Of a stretch of DNA of 6,853 nt, positions 1-5,526 are shown one piece after another (position 1 is the first letter of the stretch; each line of letters starts with the position of its first letter). Location of the stretch: the NCBI GenBank assembly GCA_014380505.1, contig JACMJT010000193.1, positions 1 to 6,853 on the forward strand. The letters are read 5' to 3'. The notes beneath the pieces were generated by a model. That model had not been told where the DNA came from. It made no database searches and saw nothing but the letters and a program-made list of their open reading frames with translations. The stretch is from Hyphomicrobiales bacterium (GTDB lineage Bacteria > Pseudomonadota > Alphaproteobacteria > Rhizobiales > Aestuariivirgaceae). The translations under genes were made by a program, and so were the position numbers.

Positions 1-47
1 CCGTAGCGTTCGAGGATGGGTTCGGGGTCTATGTCATTGCGTTTCTA
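1..47 (-). other. leuS: In-frame continuation of leuS beyond the amber codon (partial)
   Basis: Reading on in the leuS frame past the TAG at 45-47 gives KRNDIDPEPILERYG, which is the expected sequence after KMSKS in alphaproteobacterial LeuRS. There is therefore no frameshift. One base, position 46, turns the expected Ser codon TCG into TAG. A second apparent change at position 34 reads Asp (GAC) where the family usually has a small or hydrophobic residue such as Gly (GGC) in the stretch KRNG-DPE. The gene runs off the window's left edge. The two oddities within 13 bases at the very edge would fit poor sequence quality at a contig end, but real inactivation or stop suppression cannot be excluded. 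Confidence 0.8.
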
Positions 48-1964
48 CTTGGACATCTTTTCGATGCCGCCCAGGGTCAGAGGCTCGCCGGTCTTCGCAT
101 AAATCCAGCGGCCGTCCCTGTATTCGGCATCGGCCGGAAAAATCCATTCGCCAGCGGCCGTGCGGAAGGTTTCGTGGATGACCATGCCCTGGGTGAACAG
201 GCTTGCAAAGGGCTCGACCACGTTGAGATGGCCGGTCTGCGTCATGGCCCGGCAGTAAAACCGCGAGTAGAGAAGGTGCAAAATGGCGTGTTCCACGCCG
301 CCGATATATTGGTCCACCGGTAACCAGTAGTCGGCAGCCTTCGGATCGACCGGCTCATTTGCCTCGGGCGAACAAAAGCGCACGTAGTACCACGACGAGT
401 CGATGAAGGTGTCGAAGGTATCGGTCTCGCGGCGCGAAGGCCTCCCGCAGGTAGGGCAGTTCACATTCTTCCACGTCGGATGATGTTCCAGGGGATTACC
501 GGGTTTGTCGAAGGTGACATCCTCCGGGAGGACCACGGGAAGCTCGCTCTTCGGCACCGGCACGATGCCGCAGGTTCCGCAGTGAATCACCGGGATCGGG
601 CATCCCCAGTAGCGCTGGCGCGACACGCCCCAATCACGCAGGCGATAGTTCACCTTGCGCTCGCCAATGCCCATGGCCTCCATGCGGCGGGCGATCTCTT
701 CCTTTGCCTCCGGCACGGTCATACCGTTGAGGAAATCCGAGTTGATCAGAACCGTCTGGTCGCCTTCCTTGTCGAGGAAGGGCTCGGCGCCGATATGGAA
801 ACTCTCCGGATCCGCCGATCTGGGCGCCACCACCGGTATGACCGGCAGGCCATACTTCCGGACAAAATCCAAATCGCGCTGGTCGTGGGCGGGACAGCCG
901 AAAATGGCGCCCTCGCCATAGCCCATGAGCACGAAATTCCCCGCATAGATTGGCAAGCGGACACCCGGACGAAAAGGATGCCTTGCAAACAGGCCGAGCG
1001 CATAACCTTTTTTCTCAGCGCGCTCGATTGATTCCTCGCTGGTGCCAAGGGCTGCCACTTCGCGCCGGAAGGCGGCAAGGCCCGGGTCTTTTGCCGATAG
1101 GTGTTTCGCCAGATCATGGTCGGCGGAAATGGCGCCGAAGGTTGCCCCGAAAATCGTATCGTGGCGGGTCGTGTAGACCGTCAGGCGTTCGTCCAGCAAA
1201 TTGCCGCCCGCATCTTCAAGCGCAAAAGAAAAACGCATGCCCTCGGAGCGCCCGATCCAGTTGCGCTGCATCAGGCGGACTTTCTCCGGCCAGTTATTCA
1301 GCCCATCGAGAGCGGCGAGAAGGTCCTCCGAGTAGGATGTGATCTTGAGGAACCATTGGGCGAGGTCGCGCTTTTCGACCAGCGCTCCCGAACGCCAGCC
1401 GCGGCCGTCGATCACCTGTTCGTTGGCCAGCACCGTGTTATCGACGGGATCCCAGTTCACCGTTGAAACCTTGCGCTCCACAAGGCCCGCCTTCATGAAA
1501 TCGACGAACATTTCCTGCTCATGGCGATAGTAGGCGGGATCGCAGGTGGCGATCTCCCGGGTCCAGTCGAGCGACAGGCCCATGGATTTGAGCTGGCCCC
1601 GCATAGCGTCGATATTCTCGTAGGTCCATGCCTTGGGATGGACACCGCGCTCTATCGCGGCATTTTCAGCAGGCATTCCAAAGGCGTCCCAGCCCATGGG
1701 GTGGAGGACATTGTATCCCCGGGCGCGCATGAAGCGGGCGATCACATCGCCCATGGTATAGTTGCGCACATGGCCCATGTGGATGCGGCCGGAGGGATAG
1801 GGAAACATTTCGAGGACATAATATTTGGGCTTCGCCGCATCTTCCCTGGCTTCAAAGCAGCGGTTCTCGGCCCAATAACGCTGCCAGCGCGGCTCCACAT
1901 CGCGGGGATTGTAGCGCTCGGTGGACAAGGGGTTTGCTTCGGATATGGGATTGTCGGTTTTCAT
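45..1964 (-). CDS. leuS: Leucyl-tRNA synthetase, cut short by an in-frame TAG after KMSK
   Basis: Class I aminoacyl-tRNA synthetase that attaches leucine to tRNA-Leu in the cytoplasm; essential in bacteria. The 639 readable residues hold the HIGH-type motif HMGH (62-65) after PYPSG, the CP1 editing domain with TTRHDT (265-270, editing Thr at 270) and PAHDQRD (359-364 region, Asp361), a zinc-ribbon-like region with C462/C465 and C503/C506, and the DSSWYYVRF block (522-530). KMSK (636-639) is the last thing encoded before TAG. Bacterial LeuRS is usually about 850-880 residues, so the anticodon-binding and C-terminal domains are missing from this frame. The same frame continues past the stop with recognisable LeuRS sequence to the window edge. 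The ATG at 1964 lacks a clear Shine-Dalgarno; family homology begins near residue 16 (ERYNPRD), so a TTG at 1928 is a weaker alternative. Divergent from yggS. Family assignment is certain; whether the stop is real is not. Confidence 0.95.
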   Translation of the reverse strand: MKTDNPISEANPLSTERYNPRDVEPRWQRYWAENRCFEAREDAAKPKYYVLEMFPYPSGRIHMGHVRNYTMGDVIARFMRARGYNVLHPMGWDAFGMPAENAAIERGVHPKAWTYENIDAMRGQLKSMGLSLDWTREIATCDPAYYRHEQEMFVDFMKAGLVERKVSTVNWDPVDNTVLANEQVIDGRGWRSGALVEKRDLAQWFLKITSYSEDLLAALDGLNNWPEKVRLMQRNWIGRSEGMRFSFALEDAGGNLLDERLTVYTTRHDTIFGATFGAISADHDLAKHLSAKDPGLAAFRREVAALGTSEESIERAEKKGYALGLFARHPFRPGVRLPIYAGNFVLMGYGEGAIFGCPAHDQRDLDFVRKYGLPVIPVVAPRSADPESFHIGAEPFLDKEGDQTVLINSDFLNGMTVPEAKEEIARRMEAMGIGERKVNYRLRDWGVSRQRYWGCPIPVIHCGTCGIVPVPKSELPVVLPEDVTFDKPGNPLEHHPTWKNVNCPTCGRPSRRETDTFDTFIDSSWYYVRFCSPEANEPVDPKAADYWLPVDQYIGGVEHAILHLLYSRFYCRAMTQTGHLNVVEPFASLFTQGMVIHETFRTAAGEWIFPADAEYRDGRWIYAKTGEPLTLGGIEKMSK

Positions 1965-1988
1965 GATCGGTCATGGCAGTACCAGTCC

Positions 1989-2017
1989 TTGAAAAGACCC
2001 GCAAGCAAAGCCATAAA
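1989..2017 (+). promoter_or_regulatory. Possible sigma-70-type promoter for yggS
   Basis: TTGAAA at 1989-1994 (5 of 6 to the -35 consensus) is followed after exactly 17 bases by CATAAA at 2012-2017 (4 of 6 to the -10 consensus). It lies in the 74-bp gap between divergent leuS and yggS. Transcription would begin near 2024 and leave a leader of about 15 bases before the ATG at 2039. This placement also argues against the in-frame ATG at 1973, which lies upstream of the promoter. Seen by eye only; alphaproteobacterial promoters often deviate from this consensus. Confidence 0.4.
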
Positions 2018-2038
2018 ACACCGGTTCAACGAGGGCCC

Positions 2039-2698
2039 ATGATTCACCCCGGTTTGGAAAATGTGCGGCAGGGGATCGGCAAGGCGGCCCTTTCGGCGGG
2101 CCGCGATCCCAACGCCATCAAGCTCATCGCGGTCACCAAGACGTTCGATGCCGCTGATATCCTGCCGGTCATCGCGGCTGGCCAGACAGTGTTCGGCGAG
2201 AACCGGGTGCAGGAAGCACAAGCCAAATGGCCCAGTATCAAGGCCGCGCACTCCAGCCTGAAACTTCATCTGATCGGACCCCTCCAGAGCAACAAGACAG
2301 CCGATGCCATAGCTCTCTTTGACGCCATCCACACTGTTGACAGGCGCAAGATCGCAGGAGCGCTGGCCGCGGAAATGCAGCGCCAGCAACGGTTCCCACA
2401 GCTCTTCGTTCAGGTGAACACGGGCCTTGAAAAGCAAAAGGGCGGCATTGCGCCCACGGATGCCGATCGGTTCATCGCCGATTGCCGGGAGGGCCTCATG
2501 CTCGCCATCTCGGGGCTCATGTGCATTCCTCCGGCCACGGACGATCCCAAGCCGCATTTTGAACTGCTGGCCGCAATCGCCAAACGCAACGGCGTTACGG
2601 ACCTCAGCATGGGAATGAGCGGAGACTATGCCGCCGCCATCACCTGCGGTGCGACCTTCGTCCGGGTCGGGTCAGCGATTTTCGGGAGCAGGGTTTAG
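2039..2698 (+). CDS. yggS: YggS/PROSC-family pyridoxal phosphate homeostasis protein
   Basis: Cytoplasmic PLP-binding protein with the alanine-racemase-like TIM-barrel fold. The family buffers and delivers pyridoxal phosphate and affects amino-acid balance; no enzyme activity is established. Numbered from the ATG at 2039 (219 residues, a normal family length), it has the PLP-lysine motif AVTKT (Lys34), FGENRVQE (52-59), HLIGPLQSNK (77-86), the strand FVQVNTG (123-129), GLM (159-161), and the phosphate-binding end LSMGMS (189-194) and VRVGSAIFG (208-216). I chose ATG 2039 because GAGG sits 4-5 bases upstream and homology starts just after it. The frame is open back to an ATG at 1973, but that would add 22 non-conserved residues without a ribosome site. 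Convergent with the L,D-transpeptidase gene, whose 3' end overlaps the last 59 bases. The leuS-yggS neighbourhood is common in rhizobia. Confidence 0.95.
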   Translation: MIHPGLENVRQGIGKAALSAGRDPNAIKLIAVTKTFDAADILPVIAAGQTVFGENRVQEAQAKWPSIKAAHSSLKLHLIGPLQSNKTADAIALFDAIHTVDRRKIAGALAAEMQRQQRFPQLFVQVNTGLEKQKGGIAPTDADRFIADCREGLMLAISGLMCIPPATDDPKPHFELLAAIAKRNGVTDLSMGMSGDYAAAITCGATFVRVGSAIFGSRV

Positions 2699-3233
2699 GG
2701 CCATGGGGCCAGACCACCAGCCGGGTCTGCCGTCCACAAAAAGCCAATACCGTTGCCATATCGCGCCGCGACAGGGCGACGCATCCAGCCGTTGGTTTTC
2801 CCTGGGGATCGGCCAGATGCAGGAATACGGCGCTTCCGCAGCCTTGGCTGCGCGGGCGCTGATTGTGGGAGAGAATGACCACGATATCGTAGAGGTGATC
2901 GGCCCGGCGCATCGCCTCGTGGCCTGCCGGATAGGGTAGGCGCACCGGCCGATTGTAATTGCGGTCGCCAGCCTGGTCACACCAGCCCTCGTATGGCGCA
3001 ATCGCCCGTACCGGAAGCCGCGATCCCGGAGGCAAGTTGCGGTCGGCGCGATAGGCGATTCTGAAAAGTTGCCAGCGGCCGACGGGCGTTGCGCCATCGC
3101 CCTCGATCTTCCGGTGACTGCGGCCGGAGCGGCCGATAATACAGGGAAATTGCATGGAGCCCACGGTCATGACAGCTTTCGTCGCTCTCATGCTGATCGC
3201 GCGAACGTGAATATCTGTGATGATTTTCCTCAC
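2640..3233 (-). CDS. YkuD-family L,D-transpeptidase catalytic domain protein
   Basis: Single-domain member of the L,D-transpeptidase catalytic (YkuD) family, which forms 3-3 peptidoglycan cross-links or attaches proteins to peptidoglycan through an active-site Cys. Numbered from GTG 3233 (197 residues), it has FPCIIGRSG (29-37), EGDGATPVG (44-52), YNRPVR (93-98), RRADHLYD (109-116), SAVFLHL (134-140, His139) and TAGCVAL (148-154, Cys151), so the catalytic His and Cys are both present. No signal peptide or membrane segment is visible with any start. GTG 3233 is preferred because the first strand (ITDIHVRAI) matches the start of homologous proteins as I remember them; ATG 3191 (183 residues) is the alternative, and neither has a good ribosome site. 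The last 20 or so residues are basic, look unconserved, and are read antisense to the end of yggS. The frame stays open upstream to 4139, but that part is antisense to cenR. Divergent from cenR, which suggests an envelope role. Confidence 0.85.
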   Translation of the reverse strand: MRKIITDIHVRAISMRATKAVMTVGSMQFPCIIGRSGRSHRKIEGDGATPVGRWQLFRIAYRADRNLPPGSRLPVRAIAPYEGWCDQAGDRNYNRPVRLPYPAGHEAMRRADHLYDIVVILSHNQRPRSQGCGSAVFLHLADPQGKPTAGCVALSRRDMATVLAFCGRQTRLVVWPHGPKPCSRKSLTRPGRRSHRR

Positions 3234-3289
3234 GGGGACTTGTCTTGCGGAAGATGTTATCAACGGGCAGAAGCGAACGTACCATTTGC

Positions 3290-3293
3290 GAGG
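3290..3293 (+). promoter_or_regulatory. Ribosome binding site fixing the cenR start
   Basis: GAGG nine bases upstream of the ATG at 3303. The frame is open back to 3069, so this site and the conserved N-terminus (KKILIVDDD) decide the start. Confidence 0.6.
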
Positions 3294-3302
3294 CCTTTGG
3301 CA

Positions 3303-3989
3303 ATGACCACGACCAAGAAAATTCTGATCGTCGACGATGACGATGCCTTGCGTGAAACGCTGCGGGAGCAATTTTCGCTGCATGATGAATTCGCGGTAAC
3401 CGACGTCGCCAACGCCACGGCGGGCGTCAAGGCGGTCAAGGCGGATCACGCCGACCTCGTCCTGCTCGACGTCAATCTCCCCGACATGGATGGCCGCGAA
3501 GCCTGCAAGATCATGCGCCGCAACGGCTACAAGGGCCCGATCCTGATGCTCACCGCGCAAGGGTCGGACTCGGACACGATTCTGGGACTCGATTCCGGCG
3601 CCAACGACTATGTGACAAAACCGTTCCGCTTCGGAGTGCTGCTCGCCCGGATCAGGGCGCATCTTCGCCAGCACGAGCAAAGCGAAGACGCGATTTTCAA
3701 GGTCGGCCCCTATACTTTCAAGCCCAGCGCCAAGATGCTCATTCGCGACGACAACAAGAAAATCAGGCTTACGGAAAAGGAAACGGCCATCATCAAGTTC
3801 CTGTTCCGGGCGGGAGAGCAGATTGTCAGCCGGGACGTGCTGCTGCACGATGTCTGGGGTTATAATGCCGGGGTCACCACCCACACGCTGGAAACCCACA
3901 TTTACCGGCTGCGGCAAAAGATCGAGCGCGACCCCTCCCATGCCGAACTCCTGGTCACCGAAGGGGGCGGTTACAAGCTCGTCCCTTGA
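3303..3989 (+). CDS. cenR: CenR-type OmpR-family response regulator
   Basis: DNA-binding two-component response regulator, 228 residues, a normal OmpR-family length. The receiver domain (about 5-122) has the acidic pocket DDDD at 11-14, phospho-acceptor Asp56 in LLDVNLPDMDG, Thr84 in LMLTA and Lys106 in VTKPF. The C-terminal winged helix (about 133-228) has LTEKE (156-160), a recognition helix around TTHTLETHIYRLRQKI (192-207) and the wing EGGGYKLVP. The blocks RQHEQSEDA, VGPYTFKPSAK and the C-terminus match what I remember of alphaproteobacterial CenR. In Caulobacter CenR is essential and works with the kinase CenK in cell-envelope control. No kinase gene is adjacent here, as expected for an orphan-located CenR. 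Neighbours are a divergent L,D-transpeptidase across 69 bp and a co-directional cNMP-domain gene 106 bp downstream. Regulation of either neighbour by CenR is inference only. The family is certain; the cenR name is likely. Confidence 0.93.
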   Translation: MTTTKKILIVDDDDALRETLREQFSLHDEFAVTDVANATAGVKAVKADHADLVLLDVNLPDMDGREACKIMRRNGYKGPILMLTAQGSDSDTILGLDSGANDYVTKPFRFGVLLARIRAHLRQHEQSEDAIFKVGPYTFKPSAKMLIRDDNKKIRLTEKETAIIKFLFRAGEQIVSRDVLLHDVWGYNAGVTTHTLETHIYRLRQKIERDPSHAELLVTEGGGYKLVP

Positions 3990-4015
3990 TCTTGCGGTCC
4001 ATCGGACTCTATATG
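3986..4015 (+). promoter_or_regulatory. Weak candidate promoter for the cNMP-domain gene
   Basis: TTGATC at 3986-3991, overlapping the cenR stop, is followed after 18 bases by TATATG at 4010-4015. Each matches 4 of 6 consensus bases. It lies in the 106-bp gap after cenR, which otherwise holds a short 5-bp stem (GCCTG/CAGGC, 4030-4045) and no terminator with a T-run. Co-transcription from cenR is equally possible. Confidence 0.22.
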
Positions 4016-4095
4016 GCCCCTGGCGGCCGGCCTGTAGAATCAGGCGGGGCAATGGGGACGGAGATCTTGCGGCGCACGATTTCGGTTGATGCGGC

Positions 4096-4572
4096 ATGAG
4101 CGTCAGGGCGGATGCGGAAACGCTTCGGGGCATTCCCATCTTCGCGGAGTGCGATCCCGTTCATTTGCAGCTCATTGCCTTCGCCTCGGAGCGCCAGCAG
4201 TTCAAGGCCGGTGAAGCCCTCATCGTCCAGGGGCAAGCGGGCACCTATTCCTTCCTCATTCTCAACGGCGACGCCGACCTCATCGTCGAGAGGAACGGAC
4301 ATGAGGACTTTTTGGGGACCGCCGGGCCGGGCGCCTTTTTGGGCGAAGTCGCAATGATCGGCAGCGTTCCCTATTCGGTGACGGCCCGGGCCAGGACGGC
4401 TCTGTCGGCCGCGCGAATCAGCCGGAACCTGTTCATGCGTGTCGCCGAAGAATATCCGGACTTCGGCAAGGCCGTCTTCCGCGCGCTTGGCGGCAAGCTC
4501 GATGGCTCGATCTCCGATCTCCTGTCGGCCCAGGTTCTGCTCGACCGGGCGAAATCCTTCACCAGCCTATAG
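4096..4572 (+). CDS. Stand-alone cyclic-nucleotide-binding-domain protein (Crp-like, no HTH)
   Basis: Protein of 158 residues consisting of one cNMP-binding (Crp/PKA-R-like) beta-roll domain and a C-terminal helical tail. Recognisable parts are LRGIPIFAECD (10-20), FKAGEALIVQGQAG (36-49), the hairpin FLILNGDADLIVE (53-65), PGAFLGEVAMIG (78-89) and a helix near 110-150. No DNA-binding helix-turn-helix, kinase, channel or transmembrane segment is attached. The phosphate-binding cassette keeps Gly83-Glu84, but the position of the usual Arg (nine residues after the Glu in PKA-type domains) is Tyr93, in VPYSVT, so canonical cAMP binding is doubtful. An in-frame TGA at 4087-4089 makes ATG 4096 the first possible start; its ribosome site is poor. 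It follows cenR on the same strand, and its stop interlocks with that of convergent xthA. Similar small proteins occur at this position in rhizobia as I recall; the function is unknown. Confidence 0.85.
   Translation: MSVRADAETLRGIPIFAECDPVHLQLIAFASERQQFKAGEALIVQGQAGTYSFLILNGDADLIVERNGHEDFLGTAGPGAFLGEVAMIGSVPYSVTARARTALSAARISRNLFMRVAEEYPDFGKAVFRALGGKLDGSISDLLSAQVLLDRAKSFTSL
4567..4572. other. Interlocked convergent stop codons (CTATAG)
   Basis: The 6-base palindrome CTATAG encodes both TAG stops: plus-strand 4570-4572 for the cNMP-domain gene and minus-strand 4567-4569 for xthA. The genes therefore overlap by exactly 6 bp, leaving no room for a separate intergenic terminator. Confidence 0.95.
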
Positions 4573-5373
4573 GGCAAAACTGGCGATCACCGGGACATGG
4601 TCCGAGGGCTGCGGCCAGCCGCGGGCTTCGCGCACGACATCGATTTGGATGCAGGAGGGTGCGAGGTCCGGCGTGGACCAGACGTGGTCGAGGCGGCGGC
4701 CACGGTTGCTGAGCGCCCAGTCGTGGGCGCGGTAGCTCCACCAGGTGTAGAGCTTCTGGTCGGGGGGAACATGCTGGCGCATGAGGTCGACCCAGGCGCC
4801 AGCGCGCTGCACGCGCAACAGCCCGTCGGTCTCCACGGGCGTGTGGCTCACCACCTTGAGCAGGGCCTTATGGGACCAGACATCGTGCTCCAAGGGCGCC
4901 ACGTTGAGATCGCCTACCACGATCCCGTCATGGCCTTTCGGAACGGAACCGGCCGCGAACCAGCTTTCCAGCTCGTCGAGGAATTGCAGTTTGTGTGCGA
5001 ATTTTTCATTGATGGCGGGATCGGGCTCGTCGCCGCCGGAGGGCACATAGAGATTGTGGATCACCAGCGGTTTTGCCCCGTCGATCGTGGCGGCGATATG
5101 CCGGCAATCGACTTTCGAACAAAATGACTTCAGGTCCTGGCCGATGAAGGGAATACGCGAGACGATGGCCACGCCGTGATAACCCTTCTGGCCGGACTCG
5201 GCGATGTGATGGTAGCCGAGGTCCTTGAGAGGGGCGGATGGAAACTGTCCCTGCGGGCATTTGGTTTCCTGGAGGCAGAGCACATCCGGCTGCCAGTCGC
5301 GCAAGAGACGGCAGACCAAGTCTATTCTCAGGCGAACGGAATTGATATTCCAGGTGGCGATTTTCAGGGTCAT
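4567..5373 (-). CDS. xthA: Exodeoxyribonuclease III (AP endonuclease, ExoIII/Xth family)
   Basis: Mg-dependent base-excision-repair nuclease that cleaves DNA 5' of abasic sites and has 3'-5' exonuclease and 3'-phosphatase activity. At 268 residues it is a full-length endonuclease/exonuclease/phosphatase-fold protein. Visible active-site elements are WNINSVR (8-14, Asn9 and Asn11), Glu36 in LQETK, NLYVPSGG (107-114, Tyr109), GDLNVAP (154-160, Asp155 and Asn157), RRLDHVW (226-232, Asp229) and SDHVPV (257-262, catalytic His259). The start at ATG 5373 begins exactly at the conserved MTLKIATWN; the upstream ribosome site is weak. It lies downstream of lolA on the same strand, separated by 129 bp that contain a palindromic element. 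Its stop overlaps the stop of the convergent cNMP-domain gene. Xth and its eukaryote-like relatives share this fold, but the length and motifs fit the bacterial ExoIII branch. Confidence 0.95.
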   Translation of the reverse strand: MTLKIATWNINSVRLRIDLVCRLLRDWQPDVLCLQETKCPQGQFPSAPLKDLGYHHIAESGQKGYHGVAIVSRIPFIGQDLKSFCSKVDCRHIAATIDGAKPLVIHNLYVPSGGDEPDPAINEKFAHKLQFLDELESWFAAGSVPKGHDGIVVGDLNVAPLEHDVWSHKALLKVVSHTPVETDGLLRVQRAGAWVDLMRQHVPPDQKLYTWWSYRAHDWALSNRGRRLDHVWSTPDLAPSCIQIDVVREARGWPQPSDHVPVIASFAL

Positions 5374-5390
5374 GCAGTTATCACTATCTC

Positions 5391-5462
5391 ATCATGCGCG
5401 GGCCTGTCGCGGGCATCTCGGTGTAGCGAGACGAAGATGCCCGGATCAAGTCCGGGCATGAT
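5391..5462. repeat. Three-stem palindromic intergenic element (REP-like)
   Basis: A 72-bp imperfect palindrome in the lolA-xthA gap. The outer arms ATCATG (5391-5396) and CATGAT (5457-5462) are perfectly complementary. Inside are a perfect right hairpin, ATGCCCGGA/TCCGGGCAT (5437-5445 and 5451-5459, 5-base loop), a small central stem CTCG/CGAG (5417-5420 and 5427-5430, 6-base loop), and a degenerate left half (5394-5416) that resembles the reverse complement of the right half. Elements with a core like CATGCCCGG..TTG..CCGGGCAT are, from general knowledge, highly repeated between genes in many Hyphomicrobiales genomes. There is only one copy in this window, so its repetitiveness here is inferred. 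It could act in transcript stability or termination after lolA. No T-run follows, so it is not a standard intrinsic terminator. Confidence 0.7.
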
Positions 5463-5491
5463 GAAAATGGGAGGTCATGAGAAGAATTCCG

Positions 5492-5526
5492 CGCAAGGAT
5501 AGCTACTTGCTTTCCTTATCCTTGCG
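5492..5526. repeat. 10-bp perfect inverted repeat around the lolA stop codon
   Basis: CGCAAGGATA at 5492-5501 pairs perfectly with TATCCTTGCG at 5517-5526 across a 15-base loop that contains the lolA stop (5503-5505). In lolA mRNA this would form a hairpin beginning within the last codons, with the stop in the loop. No U-run follows, so a role as RNA 3'-end stabiliser or weak attenuator is more likely than as a Rho-independent terminator. Confidence 0.55.

Noticed and set aside
45..47. Selenocysteine or pyrrolysine recoding at the leuS stop
   Set aside because: The codon is TAG, not TGA, no pyrrolysine genes are visible, and the expected residue is an ordinary Ser one base away.
480..1031. 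Plus-strand open frames of 88-183 codons inside leuS
   Set aside because: They lie opposite strongly conserved LeuRS sequence, have no family motifs, and are typical of the antisense strand of high-GC genes.
1973..2038. Longer yggS starting at ATG 1973
   Set aside because: No ribosome site, 22 non-conserved residues, and it would start upstream of the candidate promoter; ATG 2039 has GAGG and fits the family length.
3234..4139. A 499-codon open frame on the minus strand would extend the L,D-transpeptidase by about 300 residues
   Set aside because: The extension is entirely antisense to cenR and the start of the cNMP-domain gene, shows no recognisable domain, and the transpeptidase homology starts only near 3220.
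4597..5127. Plus-strand 176-codon open frame opposite xthA
   Set aside because: Antisense to conserved ExoIII active-site motifs, with no recognisable protein features.
5437..5459. Rho-independent terminator after lolA
   Set aside because: The hairpin is strong but no T-run follows on either strand; it fits better as part of the palindromic element.
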